From assembly GCA_964518875.1 (NCBI GenBank), contig CAZFHI010000012.1:1-51478 (forward strand): DNA of 51,478 nt. Direction: 5' to 3'. The DNA comes from DTU024 sp964518875. Lineage in GTDB: Bacteria; Bacillota; Clostridia; Christensenellales; Aristaeellaceae. Positions 33,062-40,907 of this stretch are shown here, piece by piece (position 1 is the first letter of the stretch; each line of letters begins with the position of its first letter). Under the pieces are notes generated by a model, which was not told the origin of the DNA, ran no database searches, and saw only the letters and a list, made by a program, of their open reading frames with translations. The translations under genes and the position numbers were made by a program.

Positions 33062-33947
33062 GGGTGGCTTTGCAGTACTTTGACGGGCTTACGCCTACTA
33101 TGTTTTTGAACGTCTTTGAAAAATGGTACGGGTCCTTCATTCCAACTTCAACGCCCGCCTGTCTTACGGACAGCCCGTCCTTAAGCAGCGTTTTTGCGCG
33201 CTCCATCTTGCAGTGAAGCTGGTAGCTCTGAGGCGGCATGCCTACTTCCGTAACGAAGCGCTTGCGGAAGGTTTCAACAGGCATACGGCTTATATCCGCC
33301 ATGTCGCTCAAGGAATAGCTTTCCTTATATTTATGCTTGTGCATTTCGTCCAGAACCTTGGCTATTTCATGCGAAAGGACCGCGTTCATGGCGACGGGCT
33401 GCCCGCTGTGAGAAGCGAGCATCGCCCACAAAAGCTGCTGGAGCTGCGCTGAAGCCCCGCTCTGATCCGCCGCCTGCGCGCGCACGGCCGCCTGCACGGC
33501 GTTTCTCGCAAGCTTAAGCTGCGCCGGAAGCACGCCCTGCTTTAACGGCTTGCGGCTCGCGGCGCCAAGGCTCTGCATGTACTGTTCCACAAGCGGCCCG
33601 CGCACGGCAAGCCAAAGCACCCTCGCTTCCTCGTTTACTGTAAGCCGCGCGTTTGAAGCGTACGGCGGCACAATGCCGCCCTCTCTGTCCGCAACGTGGA
33701 ATTCCGCGTTGTCGCTGCTAAATTCCACTTCGCCGTTCTGCACGGCAAACCATATCCAGTCTTCCTGCGGCTTTAAACTGTAACCGCCCGTTGGCAGCAT
33801 GACGCTGCCGGCTGAAGAAATCCATACTCTGCTCGCTCTTGCGAGAGGATCCGGCTCATGAAAGCCCTCTACCAAAAAGGGATAGCGGGCCTCGTCTATA
33901 TCGCTTAAATCAAACAGTTTGGAATCAATCTTTTTAGAATCAGCCAT
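33054..33947 (-). CDS. AraC-family transcriptional regulator
   Basis: A 297-residue regulator. Residues 1-110 look like a cupin-type sensor (VMLPTGGYSLKPQEDWIWF, VLWLAVRGP), and residues 190-293 hold two helix-turn-helix motifs (YSLSDMADISRMPVETFRK and LSVRQAGVEVGMKDPYHFS, ending FKNIVGVSPSKYC). Such proteins usually respond to a sugar or a stress metabolite; the ligand is unknown. It has a consensus promoter and AAGGAGG before the ATG, and its stop overlaps mrnC by eight bases, so it heads the mrnC-thyX-rlmB-sigH-proS run. It is not obvious why a sensor should be translated together with these genes. Confidence 0.9.
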   Translation of the reverse strand: MADSKKIDSKLFDLSDIDEARYPFLVEGFHEPDPLARASRVWISSAGSVMLPTGGYSLKPQEDWIWFAVQNGEVEFSSDNAEFHVADREGGIVPPYASNARLTVNEEARVLWLAVRGPLVEQYMQSLGAASRKPLKQGVLPAQLKLARNAVQAAVRAQAADQSGASAQLQQLLWAMLASHSGQPVAMNAVLSHEIAKVLDEMHKHKYKESYSLSDMADISRMPVETFRKRFVTEVGMPPQSYQLHCKMERAKTLLKDGLSVRQAGVEVGMKDPYHFSKTFKNIVGVSPSKYCKATRE

Positions 33948-33976
33948 GTAATAACCTCCTTATGAGCTGCGCGGTT

Positions 33977-34005
33977 ATTATATATACCAAAAATTACATT
34001 GTCAA
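33977..34005 (-). promoter_or_regulatory. Strong promoter of the araC-mrnC-thyX-rlmB-sigH run
   Basis: On the minus strand TTGACA (34005-34000) and TATAAT (33982-33977), both consensus, 17 bases apart. This is the best promoter in the window and drives the AraC-type gene 29 bases downstream. No clear AraC half-sites are recognisable. Confidence 0.85.
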
Positions 34006-34139
34006 GTTGTAAACCTGTTTTTACATCAAACGTTAAAAATATAATCATTTTTTCATGGTAAATTTTCTTTATTTTACGGCCGGCGCTTTTAAAACCCATA
34101 CTCTTATGATAATATAAAATAGGAAGAGGGGGCTTTATT

Positions 34140-34628
34140 ATGTACACAAACGACAATCTCGACGATATAAAGCAGCAGTTAGAAAAGCGCGTCATATTGT
34201 GCGCCGCGCCGGCCGCTGTAATGCTCGCGCTGTTTATATATTCGCTTATTATAAGACTTGAATGGCTGAGCTATTTTTTATCAATACTTTTAAGCTTTTT
34301 CATAATATTTTCCTGGGGCGTTTTCATTTCCCCTGTGAACAGCTATAAAAAATTTTTAATAAACATGCTCGGCTTAAAAAAGCGCGCTACCGAAGGCCGC
34401 TTTAAGGCCTTTATAGACGCGCCCACAAAAAGGGACGGCGTATTTTTTACTCCGTTTTACATAAGCGTGGGCAGCATGGAAGATGAGGAAGACGACCGGC
34501 TTTTTTATTTTGACGCAAACTTGCCTTTGCCCGACTGGCGGCCCGGCGACGCGCTCAGCATATTTTCGTACGACAAATCCGTAGCGGGCTGGGAAAAGCT
34601 TAATATATCGAGCCCTGAAAACATTTAA
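34140..34628 (+). CDS. Hypothetical membrane protein
   Basis: A 162-residue protein I do not recognise. Two hydrophobic helices lie at about residues 19-37 and 42-62, followed by a soluble C-terminal half with charged and aromatic residues (MEDEEDDRLFYFDANLPLPDWRPGDAL is split around 114-140). The C-terminal part reads like a small beta domain that may face the cytoplasm. AGAGGGGG precedes the ATG. It is divergent from the AraC-type gene with 192 bases between and stands before sepF with 218 bases of non-coding DNA. Codon use fits its neighbours, so it is probably real. Confidence 0.75.
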   Translation: MYTNDNLDDIKQQLEKRVILCAAPAAVMLALFIYSLIIRLEWLSYFLSILLSFFIIFSWGVFISPVNSYKKFLINMLGLKKRATEGRFKAFIDAPTKRDGVFFTPFYISVGSMEDEEDDRLFYFDANLPLPDWRPGDALSIFSYDKSVAGWEKLNISSPENI

Positions 34629-34771
34629 TAAATTATTTTAGTCTGATGCTTATGCGCAGCTATAAAAATAAAATTTAAAACCATTCGCAGTTTATTATAT
34701 ATATTACTTGTTGTTTATTTATAACACCACTTTTAAAGCCGCTGTTTGGCTAAGCTAATCGCGCATAATAT

Positions 34772-34800
34772 TTGCAATTATCAGGACTTCATCTTATAAT
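34772..34800 (+). promoter_or_regulatory. Promoter of sepF
   Basis: TTGCAA at 34772-34777 and TATAAT at 34795-34800, 17 bases apart. A second extended -10-like element, TGGTATGAT, overlaps just downstream at 34802-34810. Confidence 0.65.
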
Positions 34801-34846
34801 ATGGTATGATTTTTAACGAGCTTTGCTTCTTGAAGGAGGACAATAG

Positions 34847-35917
34847 ATGAGCGCAGGCGCTTTTTTAGACAAAATAAAAAACGCATTCAGCATAGGCGCA
34901 AACAACAAGTGGCTTTTTGGCGGCGGCCAGCCCTATGACGATATGGATGCATACGAGGGCGAAGAATCCTCCTATTCAGGGGCTTACGGGGGCTATGACG
35001 ATTTATCCGGAAACCGTGAGCAGCCAAATTACCAGCAGCCAAACTATCAGCAGCCAAACTACCAGCAGGCCTATGGCGGGCAAAATTACGGTCAGCAGAA
35101 TTATATGGGGCAGAATTACCCTGAAGCGCCGTATCAGCAGCAGGCTTACCAGGGGCAGGGCTATCAGCAGCCAAACTACCAGCAGGAAGGGCAGAGCGCC
35201 GCTTACGCCAAGGGCTACTACGAGCAGGGCGGCGCGCAGGAAGCAGAACTGCAGTTCCAGAGCCAGTTCGCCCCTGAAGGCTACTCCTCAAAGCAGCCTG
35301 TAAGGAACCGCCGCGCAGACCAGCGCCGCAGGCAGGATGAAAACGTGGTTCCGTTCCCCGATGAAAACGCTTCAGGCGCTCAAAAAACCGCGCAGCCTAT
35401 GGACGCCTATGTTATAAACGTAAGCAACGTGGCGGCGTGCAGGCAGGCCATGATATGCCTGCGCAAGGGTCAATGCGCCATTATAGTTATGGATAGAATT
35501 ACAGACCGCGCGGAAACAAGGCGCTATGTGGACATGCTTACGGGCGCGTGCTACGCGCTTAACGGCACTATGACGAGGCTGTCCTCTAAAATAGGCTTCT
35601 ATTTAATGGCGCCTTCCGGCATGACCGTATATACCGACGCCGTAACGTCAAACGCCAACAACCCAAGGCAAATGCAGACGTCCGACAGCTTCGCGCAGCG
35701 CCGTCCCGGCGATCAGGCGGGCTTTAACGCGAGCGCGCGCTACAGCGGCGCCCAATACAGCAGAGGCGCTCAGCAGGGAGGGTTCGGCGCAAATCCCTAT
35801 AATATGGAACCCAACATGCAGCAAGATCCCTACCGCGGCCAGAGCCGCTACGAGGCGCCGGCTGTTTCGCACAGCGTGCGGCAGGCATACTATCCTCAAA
35901 ACGAAATGGCCCAATAA
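34847..35917 (+). CDS. sepF: Cell division protein SepF with long low-complexity arms
   Basis: A 356-residue SepF, about twice the usual 150-200. SepF tethers FtsZ to the membrane at the division site. The first 20 residues form an amphipathic helix (FLDKIKNAFSIG) that would bind membrane. Residues 167-262 are the core (VVPFP, then INVSNVAACRQAMICLRKG, with YALNGTMTRLSSKIGFYLMAP split around 236-256). Residues 58-115 are a Gln/Asn/Tyr/Pro-rich repeat array of QPNYQ-type units, and 263-356 is another Gln/Tyr/Gly-rich arm. AAGGAGG precedes the ATG. It is followed by divIVA, a usual neighbour. Confidence 0.92.
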   Translation: MSAGAFLDKIKNAFSIGANNKWLFGGGQPYDDMDAYEGEESSYSGAYGGYDDLSGNREQPNYQQPNYQQPNYQQAYGGQNYGQQNYMGQNYPEAPYQQQAYQGQGYQQPNYQQEGQSAAYAKGYYEQGGAQEAELQFQSQFAPEGYSSKQPVRNRRADQRRRQDENVVPFPDENASGAQKTAQPMDAYVINVSNVAACRQAMICLRKGQCAIIVMDRITDRAETRRYVDMLTGACYALNGTMTRLSSKIGFYLMAPSGMTVYTDAVTSNANNPRQMQTSDSFAQRRPGDQAGFNASARYSGAQYSRGAQQGGFGANPYNMEPNMQQDPYRGQSRYEAPAVSHSVRQAYYPQNEMAQ

Positions 35918-35956
35918 TTAAACAATTCTAAAATTCCATAAAGAAAGGAAAGAATT

Positions 35957-36472
35957 ATGCCTATTACCGTAAATATGATAGAGGAAAAGGAATTTAAAAT
36001 TAAAGTACGCGGCTACGACCCTATGGAAGTGGACGAATTCCTCGACGAAATCTGCGACGAAATGATAATTATGCAGGATACCATAGCTTCCCTGCGTGAA
36101 AAGGCGGCCAAGCAGGACAGCGCTAATTTCGCGCCCCCCGTTCCCATGCAGCCCGTCGCGCAGGCTGCGCCGCTTAAGCCCACGCCGCCCGCCGCTCCCG
36201 CATACCCGAGCGACCTTGAAACGGCGAGATCGCTGCTTGAGAAAACGCAGAAAGCCTGCGACGAAGTTATAGAAAAGGCTCACAAGCGCGCGGAAGAAAT
36301 TATACAGGAAGCCAAGGACCGCGTTCCTGACCCTGAGCTTACAGACTTGGAGGCCCAGCGCGACAGCGTAAGAAAAGAGATAGAAGACCTTAAAAAAGAG
36401 CTCGAAAATTTCCGCTCGCGCTTCAGGAACATGCTCGACGACCAAAAAGACCTTTTGGATACGGATTTATAG
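35957..36472 (+). CDS. divIVA: DivIVA-domain cell-pole/septum protein
   Basis: A 171-residue DivIVA. The N-terminal lipid-binding domain reads EFKIKVRGYDPMEVDEFLD at about 12-30, followed by a short coiled coil, a Pro/Ala-rich linker (about 58-82) and a second coiled coil (83-171). DivIVA binds curved membrane at septa and poles and recruits partners. AAAGGAAAG precedes the ATG. The ROK kinase starts one base after its stop. Confidence 0.9.
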   Translation: MPITVNMIEEKEFKIKVRGYDPMEVDEFLDEICDEMIIMQDTIASLREKAAKQDSANFAPPVPMQPVAQAAPLKPTPPAAPAYPSDLETARSLLEKTQKACDEVIEKAHKRAEEIIQEAKDRVPDPELTDLEAQRDSVRKEIEDLKKELENFRSRFRNMLDDQKDLLDTDL

Positions 36473-36473
36473 T

Positions 36474-37352
36474 ATGCGTTACGGAGCATTGGAAGCCGGC
36501 GGCACCAAGATGGTTATGGGCACGCTAAACGAGCGTATGGAAATAATACGTACCACCACCTGCTCTACGCGCGCGCCTGAAGAAACCATGGAAGACGTGC
36601 TTTCGTTTTTTGAGGGCGAGGAGCTTGACGCCATGGGCATAGCGACGTTCGGCCCCGTAAATTTGGACGCTTCTTCGCCTGAATACGGCAATATTACAAG
36701 CACGCCAAAGCTCGCCTGGCGCAATTACCCGCTTTACAAAACGATTAAAGACGCGCTTAAAGTACCTACGCTTGTTGATACGGACGTTAACGCCGCGGCT
36801 CTTGCTGAAGCCACGCTTGGCGCCGCGAAGGGCCTTGAAAACATAATTTACGTTACAGTAGGAACGGGCATAGGCGGCGGGCTGCTTATAGGCGGCCGTC
36901 TTGTGCACGGCATGCTGCACCCGGAATGGGGGCACATACCGCTTTCAAGGGCTGAGGACGATCCCCTGCAAAGGGGTATATGCCCTTACCACGCGCTGTG
37001 CCTTGAAGGGCTCGCTTCCGGGCCTTCCATACAGGCAAGATGGGGCGTGCCCGCAAAGGACATACCGGAGGATCACATAGCCTGGGACCTTGAAAGCTAC
37101 TACCTGGCTCAGCTCTGCGTAACCGCCCTTATGACGGTCTCCGTTGAGCGCATAATACTGGGCGGCGGCGTTATGCACCAGGAAGCCCTGTTTCCCAAGA
37201 TACGAGCTAAAGTAAAGGAAATGCTGGGCGATTATCTGCAGCACCCCAGGATAGAGCGCCTTGACGAGCTTATAGTGCCGCCAGCACTTTACCCAAACAG
37301 CGGGCTGATAGGCGCCGGGCTTTTAGCTGAAATCGCCGCAAATAAAAAATAA
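36474..37352 (+). CDS. ROK-family sugar kinase (fructokinase-like)
   Basis: A 292-residue kinase of the ROK family, closest in look to Mn/Mg-dependent fructokinases of Bacillota (ScrK/GmuE type). The ATP-binding loop is EAGGTKMVMG at 7-16, the catalytic Asp lies in LVDTDVNAAALAEA, and VTVGTGIGGGLLI follows. The zinc site has the fructokinase pattern, a His in HPEWGH and then CPYHALC. Fructose, and perhaps mannose, are the likely substrates. Linkage to sepF-divIVA with a one-base gap means co-transcription; it links sugar phosphorylation to division genes, at least in expression. A strong terminator follows. Confidence 0.88.
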   Translation: MRYGALEAGGTKMVMGTLNERMEIIRTTTCSTRAPEETMEDVLSFFEGEELDAMGIATFGPVNLDASSPEYGNITSTPKLAWRNYPLYKTIKDALKVPTLVDTDVNAAALAEATLGAAKGLENIIYVTVGTGIGGGLLIGGRLVHGMLHPEWGHIPLSRAEDDPLQRGICPYHALCLEGLASGPSIQARWGVPAKDIPEDHIAWDLESYYLAQLCVTALMTVSVERIILGGGVMHQEALFPKIRAKVKEMLGDYLQHPRIERLDELIVPPALYPNSGLIGAGLLAEIAANKK

Positions 37353-37359
37353 GCGCGCA

Positions 37360-37403
37360 GCGCCTGCAAAGCGCAATTCGGCGCTTTGTAAACAGGCGCT
37401 TTT
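37360..37403 (+). terminator. Terminator of the sepF-divIVA-ROK operon
   Basis: Nested stems GCGCCTG (37360-37366)/CAGGCGC (37393-37399) and CAAAGCGC (37367-37374)/GCGCTTTG (37381-37388), then TTTT. Confidence 0.85.
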
Positions 37404-37649
37404 GATTGGTCGCCTTGCGATACCATATAAACAACAACGTTAATAAAACGTTGCTTAAAAACGCCCCTCCGCGATAAAACTTCGCTAATAGAAACTAAGC
37501 TGATGGGGCTTTGCATTATGAAACAACTAACGATACTTTATCTGTAACTTGCCAAACAAAAGCTTTGCGCAAACGCCGTACAATAACACGGCTTTAAACA
37601 AAAATTAACTTAAATGCCCGGGCTTTAGCCCTTTTTATTAAGAGGATAT
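37404..37649. other. Intergenic stretch before the antiporter pair
   Basis: About 245 bases without a gene. A small hairpin CAACGTT/AACGTTG lies near 37435-37453. I see no confident promoter; TACAAT near 37580 could be a -10 for the next operon but has no matching -35. Confidence 0.5.
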
Positions 37650-39047
37650 ATGCTTTACCTTGTAATTATCTTAATACCCGCGCTTAGCGCTTTAATATGC
37701 AGCAAGTCTAAAAAATACAACAGGCAGCTTATGCTGCTGTTTTTGTTGGCGGAACTTGCTTTGTCCATTTCCGTATGCATTGCTAAGCCTCAAGCATTTA
37801 CGCTGTTTAGAGCAGGCAATTTCGCCTTTTCTTTTTACTGCGACAATGTAGGCTCCGTTTTCGCGCTGCTTTTTTCCGGCATATTTTTTCTTTGCGGCGT
37901 ATACGCTTTTAAATACTTTGAAAGTTCCCGCGACGTAACAAAATTTATAGTTTACTACCTTTTAAGCTTAGGCGCCCTTATAGGCGTAAGCCTTTCATAC
38001 AGCCTTATAACTATGTTCGTGTTCTTTGTCGCGGCGGCGCTTTTGTCGTCGCCTCTCGTAAGCTTTGAAAATACGGCGCCCGCTGTTAAAGCCTCCAAAG
38101 AATACGTAAAACATTCTCTTACAGGCGCCGCTTTGGCTTTAATAGGCTTGATCGCTATACTGCCTAACCTTGGCAGCCCTTACTTTGCATACGGCGGCGC
38201 GCTTAACGCAGAGCTTAACATGCCTGAAACATTGTTTTTAGCGCTTGTTTTAATAGGCACAGTAGGCTTTGCGTCAAAGGCGGGGCTTTTCCCCATGCAT
38301 TCGTGGCTCCCCACGGCCCACCCGCAGGCGCCTACGCCCGCAAGCGCTGTGCTTTCCGGGCTTATTACAAAAGCGGGCGTAATAAGCGTTATAAGGCTTA
38401 TTTATTTTAGCGTAGGCGCAGAATTTTTATCAGGCACGTTTGTGCAGTACGCGCTTATGATACTGGCGCTTTTTACCGTGCTTATGGGTTCAAGCCTTGC
38501 GTACAAGCAGGATATGCTTAAAAAAAGGCTCGCGTTTTCATCCGTGTCGCAGTTAAGCTATGTATTATGCGCCCTGTTTTTAATGAATAAATACGCTTTA
38601 AACGCGGCGCTCCTGCAGGCAGCGGGGCACGCGATAGTTAAAAGCGGCCTTTTCTTAAGCTTCGGGTTTGTAATACATAAAACAAACGATAAAAATACTT
38701 CCGCATTTAAAGGCATAGTAAAATATATGCCCTGGACGGTGGCGCTTACCATATTGCTTTCTTTATCTTTAATAGGCATACCGCCTTTTATAGGGGCCGT
38801 AGGCAAGGAAGAAATAGCGAGCGCCGCGCAAGGCGGCGTGTTTAACTACGCTGTACCAATTGTGCTTATAATATCCGCAATGCTTACGGCGTGCTACCTT
38901 TTGCCGCTTGGCGTAAGCGCCGTGTTTAAAAAGCCTGATAAAAAAATAATAAAGCAAAAAGAGGATATCTATATGGTGCTGCCCATTGCGGTCCTTTGCG
39001 TTTCAGCTCTTTTGGCAGGGCTCTTCATGCCCCTGGAGGTAATATGA
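37650..39047 (+). CDS. Complex I-like proton/sodium antiporter subunit (NuoM/NuoN/MrpD type), atypical
   Basis: A 465-residue membrane protein of the proton_antipo_M family with about 14 hydrophobic segments. The central broken-helix motif is clear: KAGLFPMHSWLPTAHPQAP, then ASAVLSGLITKAGV with its conserved Lys. The conserved Glu of TM5 (NuoM Glu144) is missing: the site reads MFVFFVAAALLSS. A late membrane Lys is kept (FIGAVGK). AAGAGG lies before the ATG. The next gene is a second antiporter subunit that overlaps it by ATGA. Nothing else of complex I, Mrp, Ech or Mbh lies nearby. Confidence 0.85.
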   Translation: MLYLVIILIPALSALICSKSKKYNRQLMLLFLLAELALSISVCIAKPQAFTLFRAGNFAFSFYCDNVGSVFALLFSGIFFLCGVYAFKYFESSRDVTKFIVYYLLSLGALIGVSLSYSLITMFVFFVAAALLSSPLVSFENTAPAVKASKEYVKHSLTGAALALIGLIAILPNLGSPYFAYGGALNAELNMPETLFLALVLIGTVGFASKAGLFPMHSWLPTAHPQAPTPASAVLSGLITKAGVISVIRLIYFSVGAEFLSGTFVQYALMILALFTVLMGSSLAYKQDMLKKRLAFSSVSQLSYVLCALFLMNKYALNAALLQAAGHAIVKSGLFLSFGFVIHKTNDKNTSAFKGIVKYMPWTVALTILLSLSLIGIPPFIGAVGKEEIASAAQGGVFNYAVPIVLIISAMLTACYLLPLGVSAVFKKPDKKIIKQKEDIYMVLPIAVLCVSALLAGLFMPLEVI

Positions 39048-40762
39048 CTTTCGTTTTTTTAAGCCTTTTGTTTTTGCCGGCGATATGCGCTGTGCCCGTT
39101 TATTTTATAGAAAAGCATAAAAAAGAAACGCACGCGCTTTTAACGGTGTCTTTAATATGCCTGCTGCTGTCTTTTTTGCTCTGGAACCAGGAGTTAAACT
39201 GCGCCGTTAATTTGGGCTTAAACTACACGCTTAGCTTTGAAGCGGATAATTTCCGCGCGCTTTACGCGATTATAGCTTCTTTAATGTGGAGCGTTACGTC
39301 GCTTTTTTCTCCGTCTTATTTTGCGCGCGAAGAAAAGCTCGGCCGCTATAAAATGTTTTCGCTTTTTACGTTTTCATCATGCTTGGGCGTGTTTTTTGCG
39401 GCTGATCTTACTACGGCGTTTTTCTTCTTTGAAATGCTGAGCTTCGCAAGCTTCCCGCTTGTAATGCAGGAAGAAACCGATATGGCGCTTAAAGCAGGAA
39501 GAACTTACCTGTTTACTTCCGTGTTGGGCGGTATGCTTATACTGCTTGGCATTATGAAGCTGTCCCCTGTGTTTGGGAACCTGAAGTTTAAATATATGGC
39601 GGAAAAAGCGCAAACCATGGATAAATACGCGCTGCTTTTCCCTTCCGCGCTTATAATGCTTGGCTTTGGTGCAAAGGCGGGGCTGTTCCCGCTTAGTTCG
39701 TGGCTGCCAAAGGCGCACCCCGCGTCGCCCGCGCCCGCAAGCGCGCTGCTGTCGGGTCTATTAACAAAGGTCGGCGTGTTCGGCATAATGTTTATTACTT
39801 TTTCTTTATTTTTGGGCTTCCTGCCATACGCGCACATGCTGCTTGCTTTGAGCCTTATAACTATGACGGTGGGAGCGCTGCTCGCGCTTTTCTCCGTAAA
39901 CATAAAGCGCACTTTAGCCTGCTCTTCCATGAGCCAGATAGGCTTTATACTGTTCGGGGTAGCCGTTCAGGCGCTTTTAAACAATGAAAGCGCAATAGCG
40001 TTTACAGGCGCTGTAATTCATATGATAAACCACAGCCTTATAAAGCTTTTGCTGTTCCTTATAGCAGGGTGGCTCTACATGCTTACAGGGTCTTTAAAGT
40101 TTGACGATTTAAAAGGCTCTGGCAGAGGGCGCTTAGCTTTGCAGATATGCTTTTTAACAGGGGCGCTTTCTATTTCAGGCGTTCCCGGCTTCAGCGGGTA
40201 TATTTCAAAAACGCTGCTGCACGAAAGCATACTTGAATATATACGTTTGATGCAGGGGCAGAACACATTCTGGCTTTCTTTCGCCGAAAAAACCTTTGTT
40301 GTATGCGGCGGGCTTACGTTCGCATATATGATAAAATTATACGTATGCCTGTTTATTGATAAGGCTGATAATAAAATTTATGCAAAGCCTGCGTCAAGCG
40401 TCAAATCAAGCTTAGCGCTGTCCGCCCTGTTTTTGCTGCCGCTTGGCATTTTTCCCTACGCCACATTAAACCCCATAGCGCAAAAAGCGCTTAAGTTTTT
40501 AAGCGCCGACGCCGTAATGCCTGGCGTTAGCTATTTTTCATTGGAAAACCTTGCAGGCGCCGGGAAGTCCCTTATAGTAGGCGCGCTTGTGTATTTGCTT
40601 TGCGTACGCCCCTTCCTTATGGACAGGAAGACGCGGAGATATATTGATAAAACGCCCAGATACCTGCAGATAGAAAACATAGTAAAGCCGGTTTTTGAAC
40701 AGGCAAAGCGCTTTTCGCTTGCCGTGTTTGAAAAATCCCACGAGTTTGCTGAAAAACTGTAA
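39044..40762 (+). CDS. Complex I-like proton/sodium antiporter subunit (NuoL/MrpA/HyfB type)
   Basis: A 572-residue membrane protein of the same family. I chose the ATG at 39044, which has GGAGG six bases upstream and overlaps the previous stop (ATGA), over an in-frame start 48 bases earlier. TM5 keeps its Glu (TAFFFFEMLSFASF), the TM7-8 motif is KAGLFPLSSWLPKAHPASP with GLLTKVGV, and the late Lys is in VPGFSGYISK. After the last core helix come about 60 residues of cytoplasmic-looking tail ending in a charged helix, shorter than the lateral helix of NuoL. The two proteins probably form a pair in the membrane. Confidence 0.85.
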   Translation: MTFVFLSLLFLPAICAVPVYFIEKHKKETHALLTVSLICLLLSFLLWNQELNCAVNLGLNYTLSFEADNFRALYAIIASLMWSVTSLFSPSYFAREEKLGRYKMFSLFTFSSCLGVFFAADLTTAFFFFEMLSFASFPLVMQEETDMALKAGRTYLFTSVLGGMLILLGIMKLSPVFGNLKFKYMAEKAQTMDKYALLFPSALIMLGFGAKAGLFPLSSWLPKAHPASPAPASALLSGLLTKVGVFGIMFITFSLFLGFLPYAHMLLALSLITMTVGALLALFSVNIKRTLACSSMSQIGFILFGVAVQALLNNESAIAFTGAVIHMINHSLIKLLLFLIAGWLYMLTGSLKFDDLKGSGRGRLALQICFLTGALSISGVPGFSGYISKTLLHESILEYIRLMQGQNTFWLSFAEKTFVVCGGLTFAYMIKLYVCLFIDKADNKIYAKPASSVKSSLALSALFLLPLGIFPYATLNPIAQKALKFLSADAVMPGVSYFSLENLAGAGKSLIVGALVYLLCVRPFLMDRKTRRYIDKTPRYLQIENIVKPVFEQAKRFSLAVFEKSHEFAEKL

Positions 40763-40816
40763 GCAGCGCTAAACAAACGACACGCTTAAGCCTGCAAAAG
40801 CAAGTACAGTTTAAGC

Positions 40817-40844
40817 AAAAGCAGGGAAAATTTTCCCTGCTTTT
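40817..40844. terminator. Bidirectional terminator between the antiporter pair and dnaJ
   Basis: A perfect 28-bp palindrome, AAAAGCAGGGAAAA followed by its complement, giving a T run on either strand. It is well placed to end both the plus-strand antiporter operon and the minus-strand heat-shock operon. Confidence 0.85.
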
Positions 40845-40848
40845 ATCT

Positions 40849-40900
40849 ATGCGTTAGCGTGTGTTTTATATGCTTTAGCGTGTGTTTTATATGCGTTAGC
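40849..40900. repeat. Tandem 21-bp repeats, two and a half copies
   Basis: The unit ATGCGTTAGCGTGTGTTTTAT begins at 40849, repeats at 40870 with one change (CTTTAG for CGTTAG), and a partial third copy runs from 40891. It lies between the palindromic terminator and the dnaJ stop. Confidence 0.85.
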
Positions 40901-40907
40901 TTATAAT

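Noticed and set aside
34887..35303. Alternative-frame proteins inside sepF
   Set aside because: Repetitive QPNYQ-type codons open all frames; only the sepF frame has a ribosome site and a known domain.
40849..40900. CRISPR array
   Set aside because: Only two and a half direct copies with no spacers, and no cas gene in the window. The 40-bp pair at 15821-15900 fails for the same reason.
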